DNA from: a virus
Virus record (IMG/VR): IMGVR_UViG_3300043219_000566
Location: 62,001 to 126,000 of that record
Direction: 5' to 3' (one strand)
DNA length: 64,000 nucleotides
Below the pieces are notes generated by a model. The model made no database searches and was not told where the DNA came from. It worked only from the letters and a program-made list of their open reading frames with translations. This document shows positions 31,860 to 41,139 of this stretch, piece by piece. Every line of letters begins with the position of its first letter. Within the stretch, counting starts at the first letter, position 1. Made by a program: the position numbers and the translations under genes.

Positions 31860-32258
31860 CTAGCCTCCGGGCGAACTCAGGGAAAATACGACTCCGGCTG
31901 GAACGCCTATGCTTTCTCCGGCAGGAATCAGGACACTCTGTTCCTGATACATGGCTAATTCAGTTCCCAGAAAAACGGCGATGTATCCTATGCGCCAGGT
32001 AACCGCTGGATCAACCGTCTGGTTCAAAAACGAGAACGCGCTGGATTGCACGTAAGGCGGAGCCCCGTCGTAGTACGTCCAGCTCAGCTGAACGAACACT
32101 GCCGTGAGTGGCACGTACTGCAGCAACCCGCCGAAGCTGCCGCCTTCCTTGGTCAAGCTCACGCCGCGCGTCAGCGGAATCGCAAGCCAGTTTCCCGCAG
32201 CTCCCGCATCACCGAAAGCCCGGTCAGCGATCTTCAGCGCAAAGTAGCTCGTAATCAC
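31860..32258 (-). CDS. Small beta-rich fibre-region protein
   Basis: A 132-residue protein, probably from GTG 32258, because the GTG overlaps the TGA of the upstream gene (GTGA) and GAGG lies 9 bases before it. Sequence upstream in the same frame is Arg-rich shadow. It shows alternating apolar residues (TAVFVQLSWTYYDGAPP, RIGYIAVFLGTELAMY, GESIGVPAGVVFSLSS), typical of a small beta-sandwich. Likely a tail-fibre-tip or decorating protein; no family recognised. Confidence 0.6.
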   Translation of the reverse strand: MITSYFALKIADRAFGDAGAAGNWLAIPLTRGVSLTKEGGSFGGLLQYVPLTAVFVQLSWTYYDGAPPYVQSSAFSFLNQTVDPAVTWRIGYIAVFLGTELAMYQEQSVLIPAGESIGVPAGVVFSLSSPGG

Positions 32259-33070
32259 CCAATTCGGCCTCGGTACTTGACGTAAATCGAGCTGCCCGGC
32301 CGCCAAAGAATCGGATGCACGAACCGAGAGTACGCGAGCAACGTATTGCTCGACTGGTCGACCACGAAAGCGATGGTCAACGGAAGCCCCCCGATTTTCC
32401 TGAAATCGCATAGCCATTGCAACTGCGGGTCGTCTTCCGGGTCGTCTTCCCAGGTGTCAAACCAACCCAGCCAGTCGTCCAGGTCTTCCCACGGCTCGGG
32501 GTAATAGCTAGTGCACTTGATCTGGGGCAAGTGCCAAGGGTACCCGAGAGTCACCGCACCCGACTCGGCATGCTCCCAGGGGTAATACCAGCCGCCGTAG
32601 TACGGATTACCGAGCCGCTCGACGATGTCGAGCGTAAAGATATTGTCCCAATCTCCGTGCGGACCCCACGACTGTCCGTTCTTGAACTTGGTCCAAGCCG
32701 ATTCAAAAACACCGCCGTGTGCTTCGCTGAACACGTTGAACCTTAGCGGCCGATGCCCCTCCGGATGACCGGCCGTTATATAGCCGAACGCCCGCCGCAT
32801 CATGTCGTTGAGCCCCGCGCCTTCTTGACAATCGTGCGTCACGTCAGCGTAAGTCAGCGACTCATTCAGCGCATGACCGATACAGCCCCCGTGATTAGGT
32901 CGATTTTCCCGCGAACTCAAATTCGGGCCAGCCAACCCCATTTCAAACGACATCTCGTCGCCGCCCGTGAACACGCGCTGCAGGATCTTGGTAGCCCCCT
33001 CGTACACCAGCGTGTTCGGCAACGTCTGCACCGGGCCGTCTTCGGTGAACTTGACCAAGAACTCGCCCAT
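32255..33070 (-). CDS. Fibre-region protein with N-T-x2-YEG N-terminal motif
   Basis: A 271-residue protein starts at ATG 33070, overlapping the TAA of the upstream gene by one base. The N-terminal part has LPNTLVYEGATKILQRVF and then an M-x-F-x-[MF] stretch; the same pattern (HNTVQYEGFDALGKIMSG) occurs in the gene 45510-46091, so the two share a domain often placed at the end of phage fibre operons. The middle is rich in Trp, Tyr and Gly. Probably a receptor-binding tip or its adaptor. Confidence 0.7.
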   Translation of the reverse strand: MGEFLVKFTEDGPVQTLPNTLVYEGATKILQRVFTGGDEMSFEMGLAGPNLSSRENRPNHGGCIGHALNESLTYADVTHDCQEGAGLNDMMRRAFGYITAGHPEGHRPLRFNVFSEAHGGVFESAWTKFKNGQSWGPHGDWDNIFTLDIVERLGNPYYGGWYYPWEHAESGAVTLGYPWHLPQIKCTSYYPEPWEDLDDWLGWFDTWEDDPEDDPQLQWLCDFRKIGGLPLTIAFVVDQSSNTLLAYSRFVHPILWRPGSSIYVKYRGRIG

Positions 33071-35325
33071 TAGAACGTCCCGCGGTAGTGGCTGCGCGAG
33101 CAGGCATACAGGGTCTGGTTAGACGCGTTCGACACCGTCCAGAACACCACGACATCGCCAGTCACGAGCGCCGACACCCACTGTCCACCGTAGCCCTGCT
33201 CCTCAACGTTCAACATGTTGGAAGCGATTTGCGTACCGCCGGGCCGGTCGATCCATTCAAAATCGGCGTTCATCCAGACCTCGACTGCCGAGTACACAAA
33301 GGGCGGCAAGCAGCCGTACTTGTCCGTGATCCGAGCGAACCGCCCGCCGGTGCCGCCGCTGCCGCCGCCCGGCGTGATAAACAGCCGCAGTTCTTCGTTG
33401 AACGCGCAGTCCCCGGCAAACGGGCCGTCTACCCAGTCCTGCACCGGCAGCGCGCTGTACTCCAGCGAGTTGAGCGGCTCAGCTTCCGAGTTGCCGACAT
33501 CCGAAATGTGATAGAAGTTCACATCCGGGCTGCGCTTGCCGCAGGGAATGAACAAGCTGAGCTGCAGATCGAGATTGCAGTCGTCATCGAACTCGTTCTT
33601 GGCCCAGTGCCCATGCGCCCAGCTCGGTCCGTACGAGTCGCCCCACTGCAGCGAGTTGCGAAACCACTCCAAGTTCTGGTGGATGTTGACCGAGCCCGCT
33701 GGAAGCAAGCTGTAGTACGGATGGTACTCGTAACGATCCGGATCAGCTGTCTGGTAGCGCTCCTGGCGGTCTTTCATGATCAACGATACGAAGGGATTTG
33801 CGAGCAGATCGTCGTCGAGCGAGCGATGCGCGCCGCCTGTCGGACATGGCATATTCAACGACAGATCCAAAATCGGCAGGCACGGAGTTAGCTGCCCGGC
33901 GACTTTACCCTCGCGAACTCGAACAGTGATTTGCGGCCCACCGAAAGCCCAGCTGCGCTCGGGAAAGTCCAAGTCAGCCGGTAGCTCGGTGTAAAAGTAC
34001 GAATCGAGGAACGTCACGTCGCCCGGGACGCTGTCAGTCTCGACCGACACCGGACAAGGCAGATTCAACGCCAACTGCAAATCAGGCGAGCACAGCTCGG
34101 CTCCAGAGCCGGAGTCGTAGAAGTTCACTCGTAGATTGGCTGTTGGCTCCTGCGCCCAAGGCAGCAGACCACCCGAGCCCGAGAACTCGATCGCAACCTG
34201 ACTAGTGGCAGTGAACTCGACTGGGCAAGGGAAGTACAACCGCAGATCCAGACTGGGGTAGCAATCGTCGGCGCATTGCGAAGACGATCCCACTATGTAG
34301 AACGTACCGGACGGTGGCCCCGAGAGAGTATATCGCTTTACGACTTTGAGTTTAGGCGTGTGCCAGTCGACTGGGCAAGGAATATTCAAACTGAGGCCCA
34401 ATTGGAAATCGCAACTGCCGGGAGACTGTTCCGCCCACAGCTCGATCTCCGGTCGCCGGTCAGCCGGAATACAACTGATTTCCTTGCCGTAACTGGTTTC
34501 CTGGGGCGTGATAGTGCCAGGACACGGCAGCGCCATGTCGACTACAAGCTCGTAGTCGCAGCCGCCGGTCCCAGTGACTTGCAGCGTCGTGCCACCGGCA
34601 CCTAACCCAGGCTCATATACAGCAGTTCCGATTCCGCCCGTGAGTCCGGTTGGACACGGCAGACGCAAGTTGAAGGACAACACGAAGTCGCAGGGACCGA
34701 TGCCCGAGGAGCTGTAGTAGTCGTCAGCCGGGATCACCAGCAGCTCGGCCTCTCCTTCGTCGAGCGGGATACTTCCATCGAACTCGACGGTCCCTATGCC
34801 GCCGACCAAGTCGGTCGGACACGGCAAACCGATGCTGAGGCTGATCCCCAGATCACAATCGCCGCTGTCGATCGTCTCCGCTGTACCTCCGGCAGTCTCC
34901 AGCGCCGGGTCGTACTCGACGTCGATGTACGCTTCGGTAAACGAGACGAAACACGGGATCGACAGCTGAAAATCAATGTGGGGCTCGCAGTAGTCGCTCG
35001 TCGGGTAGGTAAGCACAACGCTGAAAGCGTCGGCTACCGCGCTGCTCTGGTTGGGCAAGAACACGCTGCCGGTAACGACCATCGGGTAGCAACCGAGATC
35101 AATCGGCGGAATCGGGATCGGCGGGTCGGTGGGTGTGACAATTGTGTCCGGCGGACCAGGGAAAGCGCACGAGTCGACGAATTCGTAATCGCCGATTTCC
35201 GGGTTGTCAGGCGCGCACTCTTTGTCGAACGCCGCGTCCCCGCGATCAGGACCTTCGCCGACCTCGCCAGCAACCGCGGACGATGACGATGATCCCACTC
35301 CGAGATTCAACGGCCACCAGGGCAT
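33070..35325 (-). CDS. Repeat-rich fibre protein: about nine C-x-L-x-L-PCP repeats
   Basis: The product has 751 residues. A motif C-x3-[LFI]-x-[LF]-x-[LM]-x-[LIF]-P-C-[PFG] occurs about nine times, with first Cys near residues 113, 157, 212, 256, 305, 355, 412, 482 and 578, and a degenerate copy near 641. Spacing is 44-96 residues. The alternation of apolar residues suggests a beta strand closed by a disulphide in each unit, giving an elongated array. A serine run (GSSSSSA) is at residues 11-16. The start ATG 35325 has GGA 8 bases upstream. Function is inferred as a rod-like or receptor-binding fibre; I do not recognise a family. Confidence 0.78.
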   Translation of the reverse strand: MPWWPLNLGVGSSSSSAVAGEVGEGPDRGDAAFDKECAPDNPEIGDYEFVDSCAFPGPPDTIVTPTDPPIPIPPIDLGCYPMVVTGSVFLPNQSSAVADAFSVVLTYPTSDYCEPHIDFQLSIPCFVSFTEAYIDVEYDPALETAGGTAETIDSGDCDLGISLSIGLPCPTDLVGGIGTVEFDGSIPLDEGEAELLVIPADDYYSSSGIGPCDFVLSFNLRLPCPTGLTGGIGTAVYEPGLGAGGTTLQVTGTGGCDYELVVDMALPCPGTITPQETSYGKEISCIPADRRPEIELWAEQSPGSCDFQLGLSLNIPCPVDWHTPKLKVVKRYTLSGPPSGTFYIVGSSSQCADDCYPSLDLRLYFPCPVEFTATSQVAIEFSGSGGLLPWAQEPTANLRVNFYDSGSGAELCSPDLQLALNLPCPVSVETDSVPGDVTFLDSYFYTELPADLDFPERSWAFGGPQITVRVREGKVAGQLTPCLPILDLSLNMPCPTGGAHRSLDDDLLANPFVSLIMKDRQERYQTADPDRYEYHPYYSLLPAGSVNIHQNLEWFRNSLQWGDSYGPSWAHGHWAKNEFDDDCNLDLQLSLFIPCGKRSPDVNFYHISDVGNSEAEPLNSLEYSALPVQDWVDGPFAGDCAFNEELRLFITPGGGSGGTGGRFARITDKYGCLPPFVYSAVEVWMNADFEWIDRPGGTQIASNMLNVEEQGYGGQWVSALVTGDVVVFWTVSNASNQTLYACSRSHYRGTF

Positions 35326-35341
35326 TCATCACGTCCGTTTG

Positions 35342-36232
35342 CTAAGGCGCAGCTGCCGAGCTACTCAGCCCTTCTTTGTCGACCAAGATGAGGCAAAATC
35401 CGGCCGAGACCTCCGTGTCGCTGGCACTCATGTTGGCTCCGCGCACCTTGATATCGGTTCTCTCGTCGAACACGTGCGGAGGAGAGTAGTCATGTTGCCA
35501 TGCCGATACGCCCGCCGCAGCTAGCCCGACGTGCTCCAGCAACCGGAAAGTCTTGCCGAGGTCGCGACGGAATAGCTTGACATCGCCGGTCTTTGACCCG
35601 CCCTTCAAAATCGTCGCCCACCACATCGTCAGCAGAGCGATCTTGCCCGCCGGAACCGTGTAAATCGCCATCAACGTCTGCTGGTTCTCACTCGCGAAGT
35701 AAGCACGCGCATTAACCAGGTCTGTAGGCACGCCGCCGTTGCCCGTAGCCGTGCTATTGATAGCCGCGTAGACGTTGCCCGCGGTCGCCGCCGAGCCGTC
35801 GGAATACATGCGGAAGATACGCTTCCATAGCTTGCCGCTGACCTCGACTGCCGTCTGACCATCAAGCTGGACCGTCGCTTCTTGCGATTCCCAGTTCTCG
35901 TCCAGGCCGACAAGTGTGACCTGGTAAGTCGCGCCGCTATCGCCCGCCTCGTCACTGGAAACGTAGAGCGTCTGCGCTGTTGCATCGTACGTATAATCCT
36001 CAGCGGCACCGTTGATGCCCAGATCCCAGATATCGGCGTCGGTGCCAGTGTCGATTTCCGTGTTCAACCCGAACTTGTGGACCATCGACCAGCCGGAGAT
36101 GCTGTTCTGGCCTTCGATATGCGAGCGCGCGACCTCTATCAAAAAGGGAACGGTAACCTGGTATTGCTCACCACCAAGCTCTAGCCCCGCAATGATCTCT
36201 CCGCCTCTGCCGGGATTAAGTTGTATCGCCAT
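35342..36232 (-). CDS. Virion beta-rich protein (decoration or fibre type)
   Basis: A 296-residue protein starts at ATG 36232 with AGGAG 7 bases upstream. It has the composition and pattern of a group of phage structural proteins found in many environmental phages: E-x-TVQLDGQTAVEVSGKLWKRIFRMY, then AGNVYAAI, and later QQTLMAIYTVPAGKIALLTMW. The C-terminus ends in a serine run (LSSSAAAP). It is beta-rich and has no signal peptide. It lies between the repeat-rich fibre gene and the R-x-YPF paralogue cluster. Confidence 0.75.
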   Translation of the reverse strand: MAIQLNPGRGGEIIAGLELGGEQYQVTVPFLIEVARSHIEGQNSISGWSMVHKFGLNTEIDTGTDADIWDLGINGAAEDYTYDATAQTLYVSSDEAGDSGATYQVTLVGLDENWESQEATVQLDGQTAVEVSGKLWKRIFRMYSDGSAATAGNVYAAINSTATGNGGVPTDLVNARAYFASENQQTLMAIYTVPAGKIALLTMWWATILKGGSKTGDVKLFRRDLGKTFRLLEHVGLAAAGVSAWQHDYSPPHVFDERTDIKVRGANMSASDTEVSAGFCLILVDKEGLSSSAAAP

Positions 36233-36242
36233 CGATATGCTC

Positions 36243-37163
36243 CTACTCGCATTCTTCCATCGACTCACGCCCGGTAATCCGGATCGTATGCTCACTGGGC
36301 GAGACGACCTCTACCCCCCGCCCGCCCTGGATACGGAACGAGCCAGAAGCGTCGGCTTCGACACCGTTGATGTTGGTGATAACCTCATGGCAGCGCGTGG
36401 CACAATCGATGTCGATCGAAGCGGCCCGCCGTTTCAGCTCTGTGTAAGTCCGGGGAACCGCTTCGCACGGCTCGCCCAGCCCGGCCCCGCGCCGCGCGCT
36501 GAAGCGCATTGCGTTGTTGCGCGACAGCACGTTGATCTGGCAGTTGTATCCCTCACGGAAACGCACGTCACCCGCAACTGCTTCGCCGCCCGGCGCGAAC
36601 GGGTACTGCTCGGGGTTGATCGACACGCTGGACGAACTGGACCCCTGTTCCGATGTTGCACAATTCGCCGTGGTCCGCGGCTGATTAGCCACCAGGAACT
36701 TGTTGACGAAGTGGCCGTCGACTACCTGCAAGCAACGCTGCTCGATGTACGGCACCGTCAGTGGAGCCGAACCGATCAGCGCCGAGTAAGAATAAGACCC
36801 AGAAGAGTACGGATTACCGTGCACCACCCAGCCGTAGCCATGCTGCACGCCGTCGGCCACAAGCAGCAAGTCCGAACGTTGCCAGGGGTAGGTGCCCTTG
36901 TCCGTGGCCAAAGACACGCCGTCCACGGCAGCTCCGGCAGCGTAGATCTCGAAGGTAAGTTGGCTAGCGGGGCCGACCTGGCTTAGCAACACACGGTGCT
37001 CTGGATCGGTGGGATCGAAGCCGGAGCTGGAGAACAGCACCAACCCGAAATCCACGATGGTGAGTCGCTGATTGTCCGGGACCGCAACGATCCCGCTTAC
37101 CGACTCGTCGATCAGCGGGTAGTTGCGATTCAAGTTCCGGGCGTAGAAATCAGCGTCGGCCAT
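36243..37163 (-). CDS. R-x-YPF family fibre protein, paralogue 1
   Basis: A 306-residue protein starts at ATG 37163 (TGATG overlap with the upstream gene, GGAG upstream). The N-terminal motif is RNLNRNYPLIDE, the shared start of five neighbouring proteins. The central part has a serine run (GSSSSSVS). Near residues 250-280 it has TNINGVEADASGSFRI, matching INGV/INGI segments in the paralogues at 38242, 41139 and 42541. This gives a two-part layout: variable beta-rich body, then a conserved INGV region. Likely surface-exposed fibre or baseplate-attached protein. Confidence 0.72.
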   Translation of the reverse strand: MADADFYARNLNRNYPLIDESVSGIVAVPDNQRLTIVDFGLVLFSSSGFDPTDPEHRVLLSQVGPASQLTFEIYAAGAAVDGVSLATDKGTYPWQRSDLLLVADGVQHGYGWVVHGNPYSSGSYSYSALIGSAPLTVPYIEQRCLQVVDGHFVNKFLVANQPRTTANCATSEQGSSSSSVSINPEQYPFAPGGEAVAGDVRFREGYNCQINVLSRNNAMRFSARRGAGLGEPCEAVPRTYTELKRRAASIDIDCATRCHEVITNINGVEADASGSFRIQGGRGVEVVSPSEHTIRITGRESMEECE

Positions 37164-37984
37164 CAACCCTCTCCGAAGAAGAACATCCTGATCCCGTTCG
37201 GAATCGGGACAACTCGCAGCGCCGGTTCTTGCGCGTAATTCTCGATGTACCCGACTAAGAGCTGGACAGTCCCGGAACCATGCGGTCCGATATTCTCCTC
37301 GTCAAACTGGATTGTCTTGAGCAAGCGATCACGTTCTACCGGGGCACCTTCGGCTTCGCAGTCTCGGCGTACGAACAACGGATCGCCTACCACATCGACC
37401 CTGATGATCTCCTCCCAGCCGTGCCAGACGCCGAACTGACCACCCAACGACGAGGACGAGCCGTCCTGGTTCACAACGGTCAGCTGTACGCCGTTCTCGC
37501 CGACCAGGGGGACGTCGCCGTGAAAGATCTCGCCGGACTCCAGCCGCACGGTGCGTACGCAGGCTTGAGGCTGCGGTACAACCACCGTAGCTGCGAACCG
37601 CGTTTGTGGCATCTGGAAGGTGTAGGTCCCGTCGGGCCAGCCAGCGAGCTTGGACAACCCGCGGTCGCCCACCGGGTAGCCCAGCAAGCAACCTAGATAG
37701 ATCTCCCCGTCGGCGAAGAAATCGACCCAACTCGGTGGAGCATTGCGAGTGAAAGATCCGCTGCCGAGCGCCCCGCGTCCGTCGGACAAAGAGATTGTGA
37801 CCTGTTCGCCGACTTCGATAGACGCGATGAACAGATCGTGTCGTCCGCCCGGCGGGTAGAGACGCCCGTCGATAAAGACATCGTTCTCGATAGCAACCTG
37901 CCCGTTGGTGCGCGTAGCGCTAGGGTCAAACGGGTAGGCCGTATCGACGGACTCGTCATAATACGTTGGCAGCGTGACTCGCAT
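37163..37984 (-). CDS. R-x-YPF family fibre protein, paralogue 2 (short, no INGV region)
   Basis: A 273-residue protein starts at ATG 37984 directly after the palindrome 37986-37997; no good ribosome site is visible, so coupling or a structured leader is likely. The N-terminal motif is SVDTAYPFDPS. Residues about 35-50 contain VFIDGRLYPPGG. A run of four serines (DGSSSSLGG) is near the middle. It lacks the C-terminal INGV part seen in the other paralogues. Beta-rich; function inferred from family and location only. Confidence 0.65.
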   Translation of the reverse strand: MRVTLPTYYDESVDTAYPFDPSATRTNGQVAIENDVFIDGRLYPPGGRHDLFIASIEVGEQVTISLSDGRGALGSGSFTRNAPPSWVDFFADGEIYLGCLLGYPVGDRGLSKLAGWPDGTYTFQMPQTRFAATVVVPQPQACVRTVRLESGEIFHGDVPLVGENGVQLTVVNQDGSSSSLGGQFGVWHGWEEIIRVDVVGDPLFVRRDCEAEGAPVERDRLLKTIQFDEENIGPHGSGTVQLLVGYIENYAQEPALRVVPIPNGIRMFFFGEG

Positions 37985-37985
37985 C

Positions 37986-37997
37986 GTAGCGCGCTAC
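37986..37997. repeat. Palindrome GTAGCGCGCTAC (copy 4)
   Basis: Fourth copy of the palindrome. It provides the TAG stop of the small membrane-protein gene 37994-38230 and lies one base before the start codon of the next gene at 37984. Confidence 0.8.
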
Positions 37998-38230
37998 GCT
38001 TTCTTTCCTTTCTTCGCTACTGGCGGAGGCGCAGTCTTGTACGGCACGGCTTCCTCGGACGTCACCGAGTTGTCGCGCGCGACCAGGAAACCCGACCCGG
38101 TGAGCGCGACCATGACGGCCTCGATACTGAAGGTCGTGTCAGCGTTCCCGTCCATCAAGTAGTAGACCTGCAAGGCTACTGCGCTGATGATCAACAAGAC
38201 GCCTGCTAGCGTAGTTCTCCAACTTTTCAT
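37994..38230 (-). CDS. Small membrane protein with ARDN-x-VTSE motif, possible holin
   Basis: A 78-residue protein starts at ATG 38230 with GGAG 5 bases upstream. It has a basic N-terminus (MKSWRTTLAG), an apolar segment (VLLIISAVALQVYYLMDG) and a second one (VMVALTGSGFLVARDN), followed by SVTSEEAV and a Lys/Pro tail. The pattern MKSW-x-TT-x-x-G plus ARDN-x-VTSE is widespread in small phage proteins of unknown role; two membrane segments and a charged tail would fit a holin. It is encoded in the middle of the fibre cluster, unlike usual lysis cassettes. Confidence 0.7.
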   Translation of the reverse strand: MKSWRTTLAGVLLIISAVALQVYYLMDGNADTTFSIEAVMVALTGSGFLVARDNSVTSEEAVPYKTAPPPVAKKGKKA

Positions 38231-38241
38231 GATTTCTCCAA

Positions 38242-41139
38242 TCAACAGTCGAGCCACGGCAGCTTGTTCGCCACAACGATGTTCAGCTCTCCCGCGGTAG
38301 GTGATGCCGTGAACTCCGTCATGCGAACCTCGCCACCAAAGACGTATAATCCTGGCGGACCGTCAGCGAAGTAGAGCGACGAAACTGAGGAGCCGTCCCA
38401 CTCGCTTTTGTTGGTCACCAGCAACGTAGGTTCACCATACTCGACAGGTATCGTTTTTGTCAGATAACCGCCTGACGACGATAACAGCGGACCGAGGTCA
38501 ACAGGATTCAGCCACGCCGCAATGCTGTACTTGCCCGCGGCCTCCGTAACCCGCACCACCAACCGATGCCACGCTGTCAGCCAATCGGCTCCTGCGTAAG
38601 CGCTGATGTCTTCCCACTGGGCATTGAACACATGCGGCGTACTGTGCATGCCGTAACCGAGCCGCCGACCGACGATGTCGACCAGCATGGCCCAGAAACT
38701 GTGGCGCGTGTCGCCCTGAAATCCAATCGCTAGCCCCACCCTGGGATTGCCCGTCGCGTACTTGAACGCCAGCGAGAACAGGTAGTCGTCGACGACGGTG
38801 CTCTCGCACTTGAGAATCGCGTACTGATGATTCGCGCCGCCGCCCGCGGTGTCGAGATACTGGCGGCCGAAACGCAACACGTCGCTGCCGTCCACGTAGA
38901 ACAGCTGCGGGCTGAAGAAGTTGTTGCCGGACGGCAGCCGATTGAACTGGTCGTTGGCTCGGCCGGTACCGAAATCGTTCGACCAGCCTTCTTGATCCGC
39001 GTCGTACTTGAGCGCGTAGGCCACATCGCCGGGATCGTGGTTGAAGTCTTCCTCCAAGCAGGCTTGCTTCTCCCACTTGTTGCTCTGCAAAAAGATCTCG
39101 CTCAAGTGCAATCGCACCGGGTCCAACGCATGCAGCCCAGCCGAGCTGCTGCTACTACTGCTACCCTGGCCGCGCTGGCACGAGAGATCCACGGAGAAGA
39201 ACCGCATCTCGGTTTCCAGCAAATTCCGCGGCGCAGAAAAATGCCCGCCCCACGCATGTCCATCCCACTGCTCCCACAGCGGGTGATACGTCGTCAGTTC
39301 CCAGCACCACATAGTCTGCGAGCCCGCAGCACTGCTGCTGCTCCCGCGAGTGCTGCTGGACGAAGACCCTTGCGTCGGTTGTGTCGACGACGAACTACCG
39401 TACCGGTTGCACTTCCAAATCCGGAAGCTGAAATGCTGTTCGAGCCAGCCGGTGTCGCGCGGGACCGGAAATTCCCAGCGAGAGCTGGACGAGTTGTACG
39501 GGAATCCGTACCAGCTAGAGCTGGACAAAGCGTAATACTGCTCCAAGCACGGCCGCCACTCTCCGCTCGGTGGAACCCAATCGCACCAAGCCGGGCTGTA
39601 GCTCATCGAGCGCGGCCACGAGACCGGGTCACCCCCGTGACCGTAGTCGACTAGTTCGGTAGGAACGTCTTCCCAGCCGTTGCCGATGTTGTACTGCGGT
39701 ACCCACTTCACGACAGCAGCATTGAGGTTCGGCAATCCGGTGTGCTGGTACTCCAGCTTGAGACGAAAGCCTCGCTCCGCGGAGTCGCCAAACTGCTCGT
39801 TGCCCAACATGAGATAGAGAACACGCGCTTCGTCGTTCGACGCGGCAGGCTGCTCCGCTAGCGCCAAGATCTCATCCCAGCTCAACCGCCAGTAACCCTC
39901 GAACTCGAAGGAATCGCCTATCTCGGTGAGTTCGCACTTCCAGCGGTTATTGCGCAACGCACGCGGGTATGCCTCTGCAGCACTGACTCGCCGCCAGGGA
40001 ATCTCAAGGTAGTCGTCCACGATCTTGAAGTCTTCGGCGGGCTCGCTGAACGGGACCGGCTCCCCGACGATCAGACGATGAGGCTTCCAGTGCAGTTCAT
40101 GGACTCCGTCCTCGAACAACGAGAAATCAGCCACCTCGTCCGGGCTGGAGAAATCGTAATGCCGCGTCGTCGGACCAGCTGTGCTGGACTCCGCCGGAGG
40201 CGATGGTCCACTGCCCGACGACCCGGGCTCTGGCTCCTCTCCGGCACCCGACAGCGACGAGTCGCACTGGTCATACGGTATGGGCTCGGGTTGACCGACT
40301 GGCGCGCACACGTCGTCGTAATCGATCGGCGTCATCAGCACGATACCCAACGCGCCCTCGTCGTCGTCGGGCGGGTTATCCAGCTCGCCATGCAGCACGC
40401 CGTTGGTATCGTCGATCTCGATCGTAATGACCCCGGCATCATCCGGCGTGACACCGTTGATATCTCGGATCGCAGGACGATCACAGGTGTCGCTCTCCGG
40501 ACGCTTGCCGCAAGGTCCCATGAAGAACGAGTACAACCCCGGCAGTTGCTCGGGATCGAGTCCGAAAATCACGCAACGCTGATACTCGTTGCCCGCGTAA
40601 CGATAGCCTGCCTCGATGGACAGATTGCTGCCCGCCAGGAACCTGACGTTTCCAGTCAACTCGGCCGAGGAATTCTCTTTTCCCAACGAGCGCACCGGAT
40701 ATGCCTGATAGGCTTGCGCGACGCGCGGAAGCAATTGAGCATTTTCGTAGTTGTCGAACCGCCAGGTATTCACGCCCGTTAAGCTGGCGGGAATCTCGCC
40801 AACGGCCGCCCAGCCTCCTACCCCCGGTTGCATGGCCTGCAATTCCTGGCTTTTGTAAGCAACTTCGGGACGCGAGACCTGAAGCACTGCTAGCACAGTT
40901 ACGACGTCGGTGACGGTGTTCCTCGCGGCAAACGTCATGGTGACCAAGCCGGGGCTCACGGTAACGGTGGAGACGAACCCGACGTCTCCGTAGCTGTCCG
41001 GCCACCACAGGTGACAGTCGTTCAGGACGAACTCGGGCAGCACTCTGCCGTCGGCATCCCGCAACGATGCAAGGTCCGCGAACGGATAGACGCGCACGTC
41101 GTTGAGATTTCCAAAATCGTGTTGCACGATACCGGGCAT
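38242..41139 (-). CDS. R-x-YPF family fibre protein, paralogue 3 (long, many serine runs)
   Basis: A 965-residue protein starts at ATG 41139 (TGATG overlap with the upstream gene). The N-terminal motif is LNDVRVYPFADL. Residues about 240-260 contain IRDINGVTPDDAGVITI, the shared INGV region. The rest, about 650 residues, is extra: beta-rich segments separated by serine runs (SSSSSTR, SSSSAAG, SSSSSSSAG and others), including a stretch around residues 700-900 that looks like a jelly-roll lectin fold. It is the largest of the five paralogues and probably the main adhesin. Confidence 0.75.
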   Translation of the reverse strand: MPGIVQHDFGNLNDVRVYPFADLASLRDADGRVLPEFVLNDCHLWWPDSYGDVGFVSTVTVSPGLVTMTFAARNTVTDVVTVLAVLQVSRPEVAYKSQELQAMQPGVGGWAAVGEIPASLTGVNTWRFDNYENAQLLPRVAQAYQAYPVRSLGKENSSAELTGNVRFLAGSNLSIEAGYRYAGNEYQRCVIFGLDPEQLPGLYSFFMGPCGKRPESDTCDRPAIRDINGVTPDDAGVITIEIDDTNGVLHGELDNPPDDDEGALGIVLMTPIDYDDVCAPVGQPEPIPYDQCDSSLSGAGEEPEPGSSGSGPSPPAESSTAGPTTRHYDFSSPDEVADFSLFEDGVHELHWKPHRLIVGEPVPFSEPAEDFKIVDDYLEIPWRRVSAAEAYPRALRNNRWKCELTEIGDSFEFEGYWRLSWDEILALAEQPAASNDEARVLYLMLGNEQFGDSAERGFRLKLEYQHTGLPNLNAAVVKWVPQYNIGNGWEDVPTELVDYGHGGDPVSWPRSMSYSPAWCDWVPPSGEWRPCLEQYYALSSSSWYGFPYNSSSSRWEFPVPRDTGWLEQHFSFRIWKCNRYGSSSSTQPTQGSSSSSTRGSSSSAAGSQTMWCWELTTYHPLWEQWDGHAWGGHFSAPRNLLETEMRFFSVDLSCQRGQGSSSSSSSAGLHALDPVRLHLSEIFLQSNKWEKQACLEEDFNHDPGDVAYALKYDADQEGWSNDFGTGRANDQFNRLPSGNNFFSPQLFYVDGSDVLRFGRQYLDTAGGGANHQYAILKCESTVVDDYLFSLAFKYATGNPRVGLAIGFQGDTRHSFWAMLVDIVGRRLGYGMHSTPHVFNAQWEDISAYAGADWLTAWHRLVVRVTEAAGKYSIAAWLNPVDLGPLLSSSGGYLTKTIPVEYGEPTLLVTNKSEWDGSSVSSLYFADGPPGLYVFGGEVRMTEFTASPTAGELNIVVANKLPWLDC

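Noticed and set aside
30682-31863. 393-codon plus-strand frame opposite the 1054-residue protein
   Set aside because: Antisense shadow, Arg-rich, no ribosome site.
36012-36986. 324-codon plus-strand frame opposite two fibre genes
   Set aside because: Crosses the boundary between two minus-strand genes and has shadow composition.
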